NCBI GenBank assembly: GCA_937910385.1
Contig: CALEPT010000206.1
Span: forward strand, 1-26,020
Reading direction: 5' to 3'
DNA from: an uncultured Ruminococcus sp.
GTDB lineage: Bacteria > Bacillota > Clostridia > Oscillospirales > Ruminococcaceae
DNA: 26,020 nt
The stretch's first letter is position 1. Each line of letters begins with the position of its first letter. A program made the translations under genes and the position numbers. Under the pieces are notes generated by a model, which saw only the letters and a list, made by a program, of their open reading frames with translations, had not been told where the DNA came from and did not search any database. Below are positions 1 through 9,564 of this stretch, piece by piece.

Positions 1-72
1 AAGCCATAAAAAATTATTCGAGGAGTGGAAGACTCTACGAAAATGTAAAAATTTTATAAAGGAGACTTACGT

Positions 73-3000
73 ATGACAAACAAGAAGTTTATAAGCACAC
101 TATTGCTGCTTCTCTTCTTTGTCGCTGTAATTGGCGGAGCTGGTTGCGGTGGAGGAAGTTCTTCAAGCCCTAGTAGTGAAGAACAAAGTGATTCTAATCC
201 AACTCAGGAGATTAATACCACATTTACAGTAGATTTCAATTCAAATGGTGGAAGCTCAGTTGCAAGTCAAAATATAGTTGCCGGGAAACAAGCCGTAGAA
301 CCTGTTAAGCCCACACTTGAAGGCTATACCTTTCAAGGTTGGTATACCGATGAGGCATTGACAGAACGATTTCTGTTTACTACTATAATTACGCAAAATA
401 TGACTCTTTATGCGAAATGGGAAATTCAAGTCGAACCAGTCGTAATGTATAGTGTTATATTCGATTCTTATGGTGGTTCAGAAGTTGCCATGCAGGAAGT
501 TGAAGAAGAGGATTTAGTAGAAAAGCCTGAAGATCCTAAACTTGATGGCTATGTTTTTGTCGCTTGGCTTGATGAAGACGGTGAAATTTTTGATTTTAAT
601 TCGCCAATTTATGAGAATCGTACACTTGTAGCTGATTGGTTAGAGCTTGATGAAGCTACTGATATTGAGCTTACAGAGATAAAAAATGTAGTTTTTGGTG
701 GTAAAGTTCAACTTCAACTTGATTCGCCTGATTTTGCGCCATTAACTGATGTTGAAGTTACTTATGATTTTGTTGATACCGCAGGTATTGTCGAAATTTC
801 ACCATTGACTGATAGTCCGATTCTTGGAACAGCTGGATTGATTGGGCTTCCTGTGAATATAAAATCTGACATATCTGATTTTGAAAAAACCACTATTACA
901 TTTCACTATGACCCCGAACTCTTAAGTGTTTCACCTAATGACTTAGGCATAGTTTGGTATGATGAAGAAAATGACCAAATCGTTTTATTGAGCCGCGATG
1001 TTGTCATAGATACATCGTCGAATGCTATTCAATTCACTGCCGATCATTTCAGTATTTATGGTTTAGTTTCAGTTTCACAGTGGAATGCTATATGGTCAAA
1101 GCGTGTTTCTAAAGTCAGAAGCTCGGATGTTAATTATAATGTAATCCTTATTTTGGATATTTCCTATAGCATGTATGGTCAACCTATCCGTGATGCTATT
1201 GATTCTACTAAGAATCTAATTGAAGCTCTTGATGATGACGATTATGCTTCTGTTATATACTTTTCGGACGAAGTAAAAGAAGTTGTGCCTACAACTAAAA
1301 TTGAAAATAACAAAGCGGCGATTAAAAATGCGATTTATATGCCATCTTACTACGAGATGAATGGCACAAATATTCTGTCCGCTCTTACACTATCGCTGAA
1401 CTATAACAAAACGGATGTAACAAATTTAGTTGTGCTATTGTCTGATGGCTATGGTTATAGTAATGCCGTGTATGATAGTGTACTTCGGCAACTCAAAGAT
1501 AACAACATGAAAGTTATAACTGTGGGGCTGGGAGGTAGTGTTGATACTGAATTATTGGAAAGAATAGCAAATGCTACAAACGGTGGCTATGTGTATGTTT
1601 CGGACTCGGAAGGACTTAATGACAAGTTTGAGGAGATTGCAAATGTTGATCTTGGAGTGAATGATACAGATGATGACCATGATGGCTTGCCAGATGCTCT
1701 CGAAAAATCAGGTCTGAAAGACTTGTTCCAACATGAATGGAAAACAGACCCAACAAGTCCAGACACAGATGGTGATGGTATACTCGATGGAGATGAGATT
1801 AAATTTACCTCTAATTCGTATTTCTCCAATGTTCGCTACATATCAAATCCCTTGCTCTACACTAAGAGTGAGGACAAACCTCGTGTTTCTATTCCCAACA
1901 AAGTATATTGTACTGTTGATGATTTGAATTCAAGAAGACTAACATTAAAGTTCCCGATAACAAGCTCTCTTTACAGAAAATATAGCGATAGAGAAGTTTT
2001 TTATCCTGATGTAAAAACAAATGGACTCTCTTATACTGTCTTTGACTTACCTGAAGGCTTTACCTCTACAGGAAATGTAAGCATTACTAAAGGGACTACA
2101 AAGAAAACCGATGATGGTACGCAAGAAAGTGAAATTGTTTATTGGGCAACTTTCAGCGTAACATATCCAGTAGATCAGTCTCGTGCCCTTAAAGCGGTTA
2201 ACATAAGGGACAATAATCCACATGATACAAAGACATGGATATGGATAGATGTACCTGTTACATATGTAAACACGCAAATCAGAAGTCAAGCTGTCGAACG
2301 TTCAGAGCGAGCGTACCAAAATCTTGAAAAACAGTATATTCAAGCACTTTTGAAAGCCATACAAGATGTTCAGGAAGATGATTCTGAAATCAAAGATACC
2401 TCTGAATCATTGCAGATAATAGCTAAAGAAATTACAGCAATTTCTAACAATCCTAAAACAACTGGTTCAGTTCCCCAAGAAGTTTATCAGGCAGTTGCTG
2501 AAGCAATAGCAAAAGCTATCAAAGAATCTGCTGTAACAGAATATAACATGAGCCTTGAAGATCTTATAAAAAAACCGATGAACTTCATAACAGGCTTCAT
2601 GAAAGAATGGGCAAAAGGCATTGAAAATATTCATCAAAAGTCCATTAAGACAGTAACTGTTGGTGGTACAAACTATACTGTCGAAGTTATGACAACAACT
2701 TATGCCGGTGTCGGATATGTTGATGGAGGCTATGTTCGTACTGGACAAAAAGAGTGGAAGCTTATGCCGTGGGGAATGAATAATAAACAGCTCAACAAAA
2801 CTTTAGGCAATTATTGCGCCGTTCTTTTACAGCTCTCGGAAAGCATTGTTGAAGAATTTTGGTCAATATATATCAATAGCTTCTTGAGTGAAACAGGTTC
2901 TACCAAGAAAGTTTCACAAGCAATGGTTCATAATGCTGGATTGGTAATAAAAGTATTATGCGGCGGAAAAACAGGTGAGGAAGCCGCAAAAGAACTCGCT

Positions 3001-3366
3001 ACAGTAACAATTCAATACGCAAAATCCAAAGCTCAGGAGATATTAAAACAAAGATTACAAACCATAGATGCGCAACAATTCATGATTGAGATCGATAATC
3101 TTGTCAAGAATTTACCAGATGGCAATGGAAAGAAATTCAAAGATATTGCGCCAAGATTGAATAAAATCGCTGAAAAATACGAAAGCCTAAGGAAGGCACT
3201 TGAGGCGTATAAAAGTTTCAGTAGAGGCTCAGGTGGTAGCGTTTCCCAAGCAATTTCCGATGTGGAAAAGGCTTATAAAGGCTTCAAGTCCGTTTATGAC
3301 GATTTGAACGATGAAAGTATTTTTACGAGTAAAGAAGCTCTCATCGACATAATCTTTCCCAAGTGA
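73..3366 (+). CDS. VWA-domain surface lipoprotein with InlB B repeats and TSP3-like Ca repeats
   Basis: A 1097-residue protein. The N-terminus is a lipoprotein signal: basic MTNKK, a Leu/Phe core, then GAGC with the lipid-accepting Cys at residue 25, followed by a Gly/Ser linker. Two Listeria-Bacteroides (InlB B-type) repeats follow at about 50-117 and 124-188, each with the FxxxGG...GYxFxxW...AxW pattern. A beta-rich region spans about 205-335. A von Willebrand A domain spans about 353-525 with MIDAS residues DISYS (362-366), a GTN threonine and LSDG. Acidic TSP3-like Ca-binding repeats lie at about 530-580 (DTDDDHDG, DTDGDG). The C-terminal half is helical and unrecognised. The start is supported by AAGGAG at 58-63. 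The gene stands alone, ended by a hairpin terminator. The likely role is a metal-dependent surface adhesin; the domains are clear, the function is inferred. Confidence 0.85.
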   Translation: MTNKKFISTLLLLLFFVAVIGGAGCGGGSSSSPSSEEQSDSNPTQEINTTFTVDFNSNGGSSVASQNIVAGKQAVEPVKPTLEGYTFQGWYTDEALTERFLFTTIITQNMTLYAKWEIQVEPVVMYSVIFDSYGGSEVAMQEVEEEDLVEKPEDPKLDGYVFVAWLDEDGEIFDFNSPIYENRTLVADWLELDEATDIELTEIKNVVFGGKVQLQLDSPDFAPLTDVEVTYDFVDTAGIVEISPLTDSPILGTAGLIGLPVNIKSDISDFEKTTITFHYDPELLSVSPNDLGIVWYDEENDQIVLLSRDVVIDTSSNAIQFTADHFSIYGLVSVSQWNAIWSKRVSKVRSSDVNYNVILILDISYSMYGQPIRDAIDSTKNLIEALDDDDYASVIYFSDEVKEVVPTTKIENNKAAIKNAIYMPSYYEMNGTNILSALTLSLNYNKTDVTNLVVLLSDGYGYSNAVYDSVLRQLKDNNMKVITVGLGGSVDTELLERIANATNGGYVYVSDSEGLNDKFEEIANVDLGVNDTDDDHDGLPDALEKSGLKDLFQHEWKTDPTSPDTDGDGILDGDEIKFTSNSYFSNVRYISNPLLYTKSEDKPRVSIPNKVYCTVDDLNSRRLTLKFPITSSLYRKYSDREVFYPDVKTNGLSYTVFDLPEGFTSTGNVSITKGTTKKTDDGTQESEIVYWATFSVTYPVDQSRALKAVNIRDNNPHDTKTWIWIDVPVTYVNTQIRSQAVERSERAYQNLEKQYIQALLKAIQDVQEDDSEIKDTSESLQIIAKEITAISNNPKTTGSVPQEVYQAVAEAIAKAIKESAVTEYNMSLEDLIKKPMNFITGFMKEWAKGIENIHQKSIKTVTVGGTNYTVEVMTTTYAGVGYVDGGYVRTGQKEWKLMPWGMNNKQLNKTLGNYCAVLLQLSESIVEEFWSIYINSFLSETGSTKKVSQAMVHNAGLVIKVLCGGKTGEEAAKELATVTIQYAKSKAQEILKQRLQTIDAQQFMIEIDNLVKNLPDGNGKKFKDIAPRLNKIAEKYESLRKALEAYKSFSRGSGGSVSQAISDVEKAYKGFKSVYDDLNDESIFTSKEALIDIIFPK

Positions 3367-3379
3367 TTAAATCGTTATT

Positions 3380-3415
3380 AGTGCCTTGTAGTTAAGACTC
3401 AAGGCACTATTTTTT
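3380..3415 (+). terminator. Rho-independent terminator after the VWA lipoprotein gene
   Basis: A perfect 9-bp stem (AGTGCCTTG at 3380-3388 with CAAGGCACT at 3400-3408), an 11-base loop and a run of T at 3410-3415. It separates the VWA lipoprotein from the operon that starts at 3459. Confidence 0.85.
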
Positions 3416-3458
3416 GAATTACGTATATTAAAAATCTTTATTGATGGAGGTTCTAAAT

Positions 3459-5714
3459 ATGAAAAAAACATTTTGCGCATTTCTTCTTCTCCTTGTAAGC
3501 ACCTCGTCCGCTTTTGCCAGTATCAACCTCAATGCAACAAATTTTCCTGACAGCATTTTCTGTCAGTACCTCAGTGAAAATTTTGACATTGACGGAAACG
3601 AAGAATTAAGCGACTCCGAAATTAATGCAGTAGAGAAAATTGACGTAGATGGTCGAGGCATTTCCAGTCTTGAAGGCATAAAATTCTTTACACGTCTTTG
3701 GAGTCTTAGTTGCTCTAACAATGGATTAACACGGCTTGATTTGGGAAATATGTCAAATTTGATTACCCTTAATTGCTCTAATAACAGCATAGGGAATAAT
3801 CTTACCTTGGATGGATGCAGTGCCTTAGAATTTCTTGCCTGCAATATGAATGGCATGGATACCATTGATTTGACAGTTCTTCCTGCCCTGAAATATTTCT
3901 CATGCTATACCAATAATTTTTCAACTCTTGATGTAAGTTCTAATACGAAACTTACTAAGTTAAGATGCGCGAAAAATGCTCTCACTCAGCTTGATGTCAG
4001 TAAAAATATTGCCCTTATGGATCTTGATTGTCGCGGCAATAAAATCACGGCACTTGATTTAAGCAAAAATACAGCATTGAAGAATCTTAATTGTTCTTCA
4101 AATGCCCTTAAATCTTTAATTATAGATCCTAATACAGCACTGAAAGACATTTTCTCTGCAAATAACTCGCTTGTTTCACTTACTCTTCCAGCAAGTGAAG
4201 TTTTAAGTTCTGTAGATGTTTCGCCTCAAACTATTATTGGTTTGAAATCTACATCGGACTCTGGAAAATATACTGTAAATCTTCTTAATGACGATTACGG
4301 CATTTCGGCTGGAGATTTAGCAAAAATATCTTCTGTTAAGGCGTATGATACCGACAATGCGGAAATAACATTAAGCACGTCAGACGAAGCAAATGGTATT
4401 TACTCATTCTCTGCGTCGCCAGTTCTTCTGACATATCAATATGCAGCTGATAATACGCATGTCATGCAGGTTAATATCTCTGCAAAACCCCGAATTACTA
4501 CAGCCAGTAACCTGGAAAAAGGCTACTTAAACAGAAAATATTCAATATATCTTGAAGCTGTAGGGAATGGTGCTCTTAACTGGAGTATTGATGATGAGAA
4601 CAAGCTTCCTTCAGGTTTGGATTTTTATTCCAGCGGTCGCATATCTGGCACTCCTTACGTAAGTACTGGTAAATATACATTCAATATTACCGTTGAAGAC
4701 TCCAATAACGCAACAGCTACCAAAGAGTGTACGCTTGAAATTGCCTCATCTTCCGAATCACCAGAAAGTGTGGCTATCACTACTATTAATTCGGAAATTC
4801 CTACTGGATACGTAAATGTCAAAGGTTACAATTACAAATTTGAAGCTACTACCTCTGGAACTTGGAGTATGGATAAAACTCCAGATGGATTGACTTTTTC
4901 GACAGCTGGAAGACTTTATGGAACTCCTACAAAGGCTGGAGATTTTACAGTCAATGTATCCGTTACGGATAGCAAAGGCGGTGTTGATAAGCAGAGTTTT
5001 ACGATATCCATCAAAGATAATTCCGCATATGCAGACAGACCTAAAATAACGACTGCCCAAGCTGATATTTTGACAGCGTATGTAAACAATAGATATACGC
5101 AGGAATTTACCGCTGAAACCATGCAAACAGCACGTTGGTATATTACCAGTGGAGATATACCTGGACTTTCTATGTTGGTACGCGGTGTACTTTATGGTTC
5201 TCCGACAACAGCCGGGACTTACCCGATTACAGTGAGAGCAATTAATACCGATGGTGGTTTTGACGATAAAAATTTCACCATTACAGTACAAACTTCTGAT
5301 AAAGCTCCTGCTAAGCCGACAATCATAACGCGGACATTAGCAAACGCCTATGTAAATAGAGATTATACCGTTCTGCTTGAGGCTAATGGGACAACGCCTA
5401 TTACATGGAGCATAACTTCAGGTGCTTTACCAACAGAGATGACGTTAAATTCTTCAACAGGAATAATTAGCGGAAAACCTACGAAAGCTGATTCGTATAG
5501 CATAACCGTTCAAGCTACAAATTCAGCTGGATACGCTCAAAAAACTTTGTCAATAGTTGTTAAAGCAAATAGTCCTGAGCAGGAAACAAACAACACGAAT
5601 GGCGGAGGAGACAGCGGTGGTGGCGGCGGCTGTAATTTTTCTGACTTGGGCATGGGAATATTGGCGTTAATCGGAGTATTTTTTATAAAAGGAATACAGG
5701 GGAATAGAATATGA
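3459..5714 (+). CDS. Secreted LRR / Ig-like (He_PIG) adhesin with Synergist-CTERM-like tail
   Basis: A 751-residue exported protein. ATG 3459 is preferred to the in-frame ATG at 3441 because it is preceded by GGAGG at 3446-3450 and starts the signal peptide (MKKTFCAFLLLLVSTSSAFA). A cap of the NxTNFPDxxF type with an EF-hand-like loop (DIDGNEELSDSE) leads into Cys-containing leucine-rich repeats of about 21 residues (LxCxxNxLxxLDLS) to about residue 255. Four putative-Ig (He_PIG/cadherin-like) domains begin near residues 344, 438, 528 and 620, each with a 'GxPTxxGxYxxxVxxxN/D' end. The tail is Gly-rich, then GGGGGC (Cys 725), a hydrophobic helix and a basic end, as in Synergist-CTERM anchors. 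It overlaps the next gene by 4 bases (ATGA), so the two are translationally coupled. Probable surface binding protein; the ligand is unknown. Confidence 0.87.
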   Translation: MKKTFCAFLLLLVSTSSAFASINLNATNFPDSIFCQYLSENFDIDGNEELSDSEINAVEKIDVDGRGISSLEGIKFFTRLWSLSCSNNGLTRLDLGNMSNLITLNCSNNSIGNNLTLDGCSALEFLACNMNGMDTIDLTVLPALKYFSCYTNNFSTLDVSSNTKLTKLRCAKNALTQLDVSKNIALMDLDCRGNKITALDLSKNTALKNLNCSSNALKSLIIDPNTALKDIFSANNSLVSLTLPASEVLSSVDVSPQTIIGLKSTSDSGKYTVNLLNDDYGISAGDLAKISSVKAYDTDNAEITLSTSDEANGIYSFSASPVLLTYQYAADNTHVMQVNISAKPRITTASNLEKGYLNRKYSIYLEAVGNGALNWSIDDENKLPSGLDFYSSGRISGTPYVSTGKYTFNITVEDSNNATATKECTLEIASSSESPESVAITTINSEIPTGYVNVKGYNYKFEATTSGTWSMDKTPDGLTFSTAGRLYGTPTKAGDFTVNVSVTDSKGGVDKQSFTISIKDNSAYADRPKITTAQADILTAYVNNRYTQEFTAETMQTARWYITSGDIPGLSMLVRGVLYGSPTTAGTYPITVRAINTDGGFDDKNFTITVQTSDKAPAKPTIITRTLANAYVNRDYTVLLEANGTTPITWSITSGALPTEMTLNSSTGIISGKPTKADSYSITVQATNSAGYAQKTLSIVVKANSPEQETNNTNGGGDSGGGGGCNFSDLGMGILALIGVFFIKGIQGNRI

Positions 5715-7879
5715 AAAAATTTTTATGTGCTATCATGTTGTTGGGGCTAACTGCCTCAGCAACATGGGCGAATGTCGCTGTTAATTCTACAAACTTTCCT
5801 GATAAAAATTTCTTGGATTATGTCAAACGTGAATTTGACGAAGACGATGATGGAATATTGAGCAATATTGATATTTCAAATATCAATATAATAGACATTG
5901 CGGACTCTTCATGTTCAAATCTTCAAGGTATCGAATTTTTCAGTTCCTTAGTTTCCTTAGATTGTTCTAGAAACAGCTTAACGATACTTGATTTAAGTGA
6001 AAATACTAATTTGAAGTTTCTCGACTGCACGTATAATTATTTGACTTCGATTAATATAAGCGGCTGTCCTTTGCTCGAAGAGTTATTATGTAGCGAACAA
6101 TCTGAAAAAAACTCAGGTAATACATCACTCAGAACACTAAATTTGAGCAATAATATCAATCTTAAATATCTTGATTGCTCTTACAACGCTTTAAACAATA
6201 TTGATTTGAGTAATAATATAAAACTAATATCGCTTGACTGTTACTGGCAACACGAGGAAAATAATGGACAAGAACTGTTATGTTTACGTAATCTTGATTT
6301 GAGTACAAATACGTATTTAGAAAATCTTAGATGTTCAAATAATGCCCTAAAAGTTCTTGATTTAAGCCATAACATCAACTTGAAATCCGCTATTTGTGAC
6401 TCTCGAATTAATACTCTTTATAGCAATCTTGCTTACACTGGTGATAACGATTTTCCTTATGAATTTGACTTCAGAAAAATTCTTTCTGACAGTCAAATCA
6501 ATAAAGTAAATGGCATTGATGGCTTGGTAGAAGAAGCCGTATATTCATCATCCTCCAATGTCCAATTGTCTGGTCCTTCTGAGATTGTATATCGTTCAGT
6601 CTCCACCACTTTTGAGAATGGAATTGCAAAATTCTCTGAAAGAGTAAATTACATAACATATCAGTATGATACAGGAGGTTCAATAGCAGGTGAAAAAGTA
6701 TTAGTATCAGTAAATGTTGGTTTCGACTACGATGACGCTGATGAAACTTCTAATCAAAACGCAACCATTGAAAATCATAAATATCATATTTTTGATTTAT
6801 CAATGACATGGGCGGACGCAAAAGAATACTGCGAAAATCTAGGCGGACATTTAGCTACAATTACATCTGAAGAAGAACATAATGCTGTCATAGAGCTATT
6901 GCCTAAAACAGGCGAGTATATGTATTGGCTCGGAGCAACAGATGCAGCAAGCGAGGGGACGTGGAAATGGATTACAAATGAAGAGTTTCCTTTTAATAAA
7001 TGGTTACCAGGCGAACCTAATAACACGGGAAATCAGGATTATCTTTTCATTGCGACAAATAACGGAGTTTCAGGTTGGAACGACGGTTTAGGAACGGAAA
7101 CATATCATTTCATTTGTGAATGGGAACCCGTAGAAGTAGAATTTGCTCCTGCAACATCTGAATATGAAAAATATATCAACAATCCCACTGGATATTTTAA
7201 CGGTGAATTTTATGGTGGAATTCCTGACCCATTCAACCTTTCGCATCTCGCAGATAATGAACCGAAATTTGAAAACGCTTCAATTTCTGTATCTTTATCA
7301 GATTTACAAGCAAGCTATGACCCAAGAGGAACTAACAAAATACCTGACGTTAGAGATCAGGGGAGTTATGGGACATGCTGGTCTTTTGCCTCTCTGGGTG
7401 CTATTGAATCAAGCTATTTGATGCAAAAATTAGGGAAAACGCCGAACTTATCTGAACTCTATCAAGCATGGTTCGTATTCAAAGACCCAAGAAAAGGATA
7501 TTCCTTTCCTTTACATTCGCCCAATGAAGGAGTTTTAGATCAAGGCGGTAATAACTCCATGGCCATTGCATTTTTATCCAGAACAGGCAGTGCGTCAGAA
7601 AATGATTTGCCATATGGTGAGGCAGCGAATGTTGAAAAATTAACGGCTGGCAAAAATTCTGACAGCTATCCCAGTCCTGCCCGACTCATTGAAGCATACA
7701 GGCTCGGAAGCATCACGCAGAAAAATCGTGATGAAATTAAAAATTTAATCACACAGAATGGTGCTGTTATGATACTTTATCTTCATAAACACGATGCTTT
7801 CTCTGGACAGTCATATTACTTGCCCAATGCACAAGGATGTAATCATGCTGTTGACATAGTAGGCTGTAGGCTGGGATGA
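5711..7879 (+). CDS. N-terminal part: LRR, C-type lectin domain, C1 protease up to the catalytic His
   Basis: A 722-residue frame starting at the ATGA overlap with the upstream adhesin. The signal peptide is MKKFLCAIMLLGLTASATWA. The FDEDDDG loop and Cys-type LRRs run to about residue 250. A C-type lectin domain spans about 355-471 (WADAKEYCENLGGHLATI, WLGATD, W.PGEPNN, FICEWE); the PGEPNN motif resembles the sugar- and Ca-contacting EPN of mannose-type lectins. A papain-family domain follows with oxyanion Gln 550 and nucleophile Cys 556 in DQGSYGTCWSFA, and catalytic His 712 in CNHAVDIVG. The frame then runs out of the conserved region after 7859 and stops at 7879, before the Asn. Family assignment is firm. 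Activity of this truncated form is doubtful because Asn and the sorting tail are lost. Confidence 0.85.
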   Translation: MKKFLCAIMLLGLTASATWANVAVNSTNFPDKNFLDYVKREFDEDDDGILSNIDISNINIIDIADSSCSNLQGIEFFSSLVSLDCSRNSLTILDLSENTNLKFLDCTYNYLTSINISGCPLLEELLCSEQSEKNSGNTSLRTLNLSNNINLKYLDCSYNALNNIDLSNNIKLISLDCYWQHEENNGQELLCLRNLDLSTNTYLENLRCSNNALKVLDLSHNINLKSAICDSRINTLYSNLAYTGDNDFPYEFDFRKILSDSQINKVNGIDGLVEEAVYSSSSNVQLSGPSEIVYRSVSTTFENGIAKFSERVNYITYQYDTGGSIAGEKVLVSVNVGFDYDDADETSNQNATIENHKYHIFDLSMTWADAKEYCENLGGHLATITSEEEHNAVIELLPKTGEYMYWLGATDAASEGTWKWITNEEFPFNKWLPGEPNNTGNQDYLFIATNNGVSGWNDGLGTETYHFICEWEPVEVEFAPATSEYEKYINNPTGYFNGEFYGGIPDPFNLSHLADNEPKFENASISVSLSDLQASYDPRGTNKIPDVRDQGSYGTCWSFASLGAIESSYLMQKLGKTPNLSELYQAWFVFKDPRKGYSFPLHSPNEGVLDQGGNNSMAIAFLSRTGSASENDLPYGEAANVEKLTAGKNSDSYPSPARLIEAYRLGSITQKNRDEIKNLITQNGAVMILYLHKHDAFSGQSYYLPNAQGCNHAVDIVGCRLG
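7859..7872 (+). repeat. 7-bp tandem duplication (GTAGGCT x2) that breaks the protease frame
   Basis: Two abutting copies of GTAGGCT. With a single copy the text reads GTA GGC TGG GAT GAC (VGWDD), the usual C1 protease context after the catalytic His. With two copies it reads GTA GGC TGT AGG CTG GGA TGA, adding CRLG and a stop. The +7 shift equals the frame difference between the upstream and downstream reading frames. Confidence 0.92.
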
Positions 7880-7982
7880 CAATTATTCTGTATCGAACTT
7901 CCAAACATCGCCTCAAACATCAGGTGCATGGTTAGTTAAAAACTCATGGGGCACTGATTACGGAGACGAGGGATATTTTTGG

Positions 7983-8957
7983 ATGTCTTATGAGCAAGCC
8001 ATATTTGACAGCGCAGTGTATGTTGCTGGCGAACAAATAGATGTTATGAAAGTAAATGGCTACGACTTGCTTCCAAATGTAAGACCTATGAAAGATTATC
8101 ACTGGTCGGCAAACGTCTTTCAAGCAGAAGAATACGAAGAAGAGCTTTTAACTGAAGTAGCATTCTATACAAATGATAACAATGCGTCTTACGAAATATA
8201 TATCAACAAACTTGGCAAAATCATGCCGATCAATCCCGGCATTCCAGAAGAAAGTCAAGTTGTATTATCAGGTAAAATGCCGTATGCAGGTTATCATACT
8301 GTGAAATTAAATAATCCTGTTGTGCTTGAAGCTGGTGAGTATTACTCTATCATTGTAAAAGTTGGTAAAGCATCCGATTATCCATATTATTCAGCTGTTG
8401 AGGGCGGAATACAAACAGCATCAGTTGGTATTGGCGAAAGCTATTTTGCAAAAGCTGAAACAATCCCGGCATCGGCTGACTGGATTGATGGAGTTACAAT
8501 AAATAATAATCCTCGCAACGCTTCAATAAAGGCTATGACTGTACCTAATTCAAGCGCAGCTATAACTACATCAAGCGTTCCAGAGGGGCGTGTAGGAGAA
8601 CTTTATACATACCAGTTCAAAGCGGTCGGGTCTGGAAATATCAAATGGAGCATAAAAGGACAGCCTGATACGTTGAAATTAGATGGTGATGTATTGACCG
8701 GCATTCCGTCATTAACTAAAACGTACAAAATTACTGTAACTGCGACAAATGAAAAAGGCTCTGACACACGAACTTTTGAACTTGTCATAAAAGGTAATGG
8801 TACACCTGAAGAACTTGATAATGACGATAACTCCAGCAACAATGGCGGTGGAGGCTGTGCTACAGGAACAGGAATATTTGCTCTTATAGCCGCTCCTATA
8901 TTTTTCAGTAAGTTATTCAAAAAGGCTGTTTACAGTAATGAACAGCTTCATTTTTAA
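7983..8957 (+). CDS. C-terminal part: lectin-like domain, Ig domain and Synergist-CTERM-like tail
   Basis: This 324-residue frame is the continuation of the broken protease gene. The true homologous frame begins at 7872 (WDDNYSVSNF...), before this ATG, and includes the catalytic Asn at 7941-7943 in NSWG and the GDEGYFWMSYE strand of papain folds. After 7983 come a beta-rich lectin-like domain (about residues 3-175), one He_PIG Ig domain (about 197-270), and GGGGC followed by a hydrophobic helix and FKK. The weak GAGGGA upstream of this ATG is probably chance, so independent translation is unlikely. The extra residues after FKK (AVYSNEQLHF) overlap the next gene's possible upstream start at 8938. 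Confidence 0.7.
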   Translation: MSYEQAIFDSAVYVAGEQIDVMKVNGYDLLPNVRPMKDYHWSANVFQAEEYEEELLTEVAFYTNDNNASYEIYINKLGKIMPINPGIPEESQVVLSGKMPYAGYHTVKLNNPVVLEAGEYYSIIVKVGKASDYPYYSAVEGGIQTASVGIGESYFAKAETIPASADWIDGVTINNNPRNASIKAMTVPNSSAAITTSSVPEGRVGELYTYQFKAVGSGNIKWSIKGQPDTLKLDGDVLTGIPSLTKTYKITVTATNEKGSDTRTFELVIKGNGTPEELDNDDNSSNNGGGGCATGTGIFALIAAPIFFSKLFKKAVYSNEQLHF

Positions 8958-8979
8958 CTATGGAGGCAAAATTGCGGTA

Positions 8980-9561
8980 ATGAAAAAAGTATTAAGTATC
9001 GTTTTGATTTTCCTTTTTATTTTGCAACAGCCGACTTGGGCAGCTAAGGCTAAATCACGCAAGCTGAGAAGAACTACCCCCACTAGCACTGTGGCAGTAC
9101 AGAATGTACAGACATTTCCTGTTCCCATCAATAAGCTGGCAAATTACAAGAGCCTTAAGAAAAAAATGACAAACGCCGAGTTTCAGCAAGCGTATGATGT
9201 TGCGTTGAAGATTGTTACCCCAATTGCGGACTGGACGCGAGAAGAACAGATAAGAGGCATTACATGCTATCTGAGAAATCTATTTGAACAAGGAGAAGTA
9301 ATGTATACTACCTCCGAGCCGCATTACAATGATCCTTATGGATATTTTGTTAAAGGAGTGGCATCCTGCGCAGGATGCACAAGAGCAACTGGGCTATGTC
9401 TTAATATTCTTGGCATTCCATATGAGCACATTAATGAGAATAAATGGGATCATCAGTGGTGTAGAATTAAAGTTGGGGACAAATATTGGATATCCGATGC
9501 TTTCATTTTTTACTATGGACCCGAACCAGCACCGTATAAACATCCCAAAAGAAGTGATTAA
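8980..9561 (+). CDS. Secreted transglutaminase-like (papain-fold) protein
   Basis: A 193-residue protein with signal peptide MKKVLSIVLIFLFILQQPTWA. ATG 8980 is chosen over an in-frame ATG at 8938 because it begins the signal peptide; GGAGG lies at 8962-8966, a slightly long 13-base spacing. The transglutaminase-like triad can be placed at Cys 130 (GVASCAGCTRA), His 158 (DHQWCRI) and Asp 173 (YWISDAF), with the family's 'LGIPYEHI' strand between. It is smaller than most such proteins and is essentially a single catalytic domain. In this superfamily, members cross-link, cleave or hydrolyse amide bonds; the substrate cannot be read here. It sits in the surface-protein operon, 22 bases after the protease gene and 3 bases before the SH3 protein, suggesting action on co-encoded or host surface proteins. 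Confidence 0.8.
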   Translation: MKKVLSIVLIFLFILQQPTWAAKAKSRKLRRTTPTSTVAVQNVQTFPVPINKLANYKSLKKKMTNAEFQQAYDVALKIVTPIADWTREEQIRGITCYLRNLFEQGEVMYTTSEPHYNDPYGYFVKGVASCAGCTRATGLCLNILGIPYEHINENKWDHQWCRIKVGDKYWISDAFIFYYGPEPAPYKHPKRSD

Positions 9562-9564
9562 AAA

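Larger units (their letters stand above)
5711..8957 (+). pseudogene. LRR + C-type lectin + papain-like protease surface protein, split by a 7-bp duplication
   Basis: Read with one copy of the duplicated GTAGGCT (7859-7872) removed, this is one continuous frame of about 1079 residues. The order is signal peptide, EF-hand-like cap and LRRs, C-type lectin domain, C1A cysteine protease, a lectin-like beta domain often found after Synergistota C1 peptidases, one He_PIG Ig domain, and a GGGGC Synergist-CTERM-like tail. The duplication shifts the frame between catalytic His and Asn, so the gene as written yields a truncated, unanchored protein and an orphan C-terminal part. Both halves otherwise keep an intact reading frame and intact motifs, which suggests the lesion is recent, reversible, or an assembly error. 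The two halves are also listed separately. Confidence 0.85.

Noticed and set aside
1..72. End of an upstream gene
   Set aside because: Short AT-rich text with stops in all plus frames; only the ribosome site for the gene at 73 can be supported.
4758..5291. Minus-strand frame of 177 codons inside the LRR/Ig adhesin
   Set aside because: No ribosome site; Ser/Cys/Arg-rich shadow of the Ig repeats on the other strand.
7859..7990. Programmed ribosomal frameshifting as explanation of the split protease gene
   Set aside because: No slippery heptamer or following stem is seen. An exact 7-bp tandem duplication accounts for the frame change by itself.
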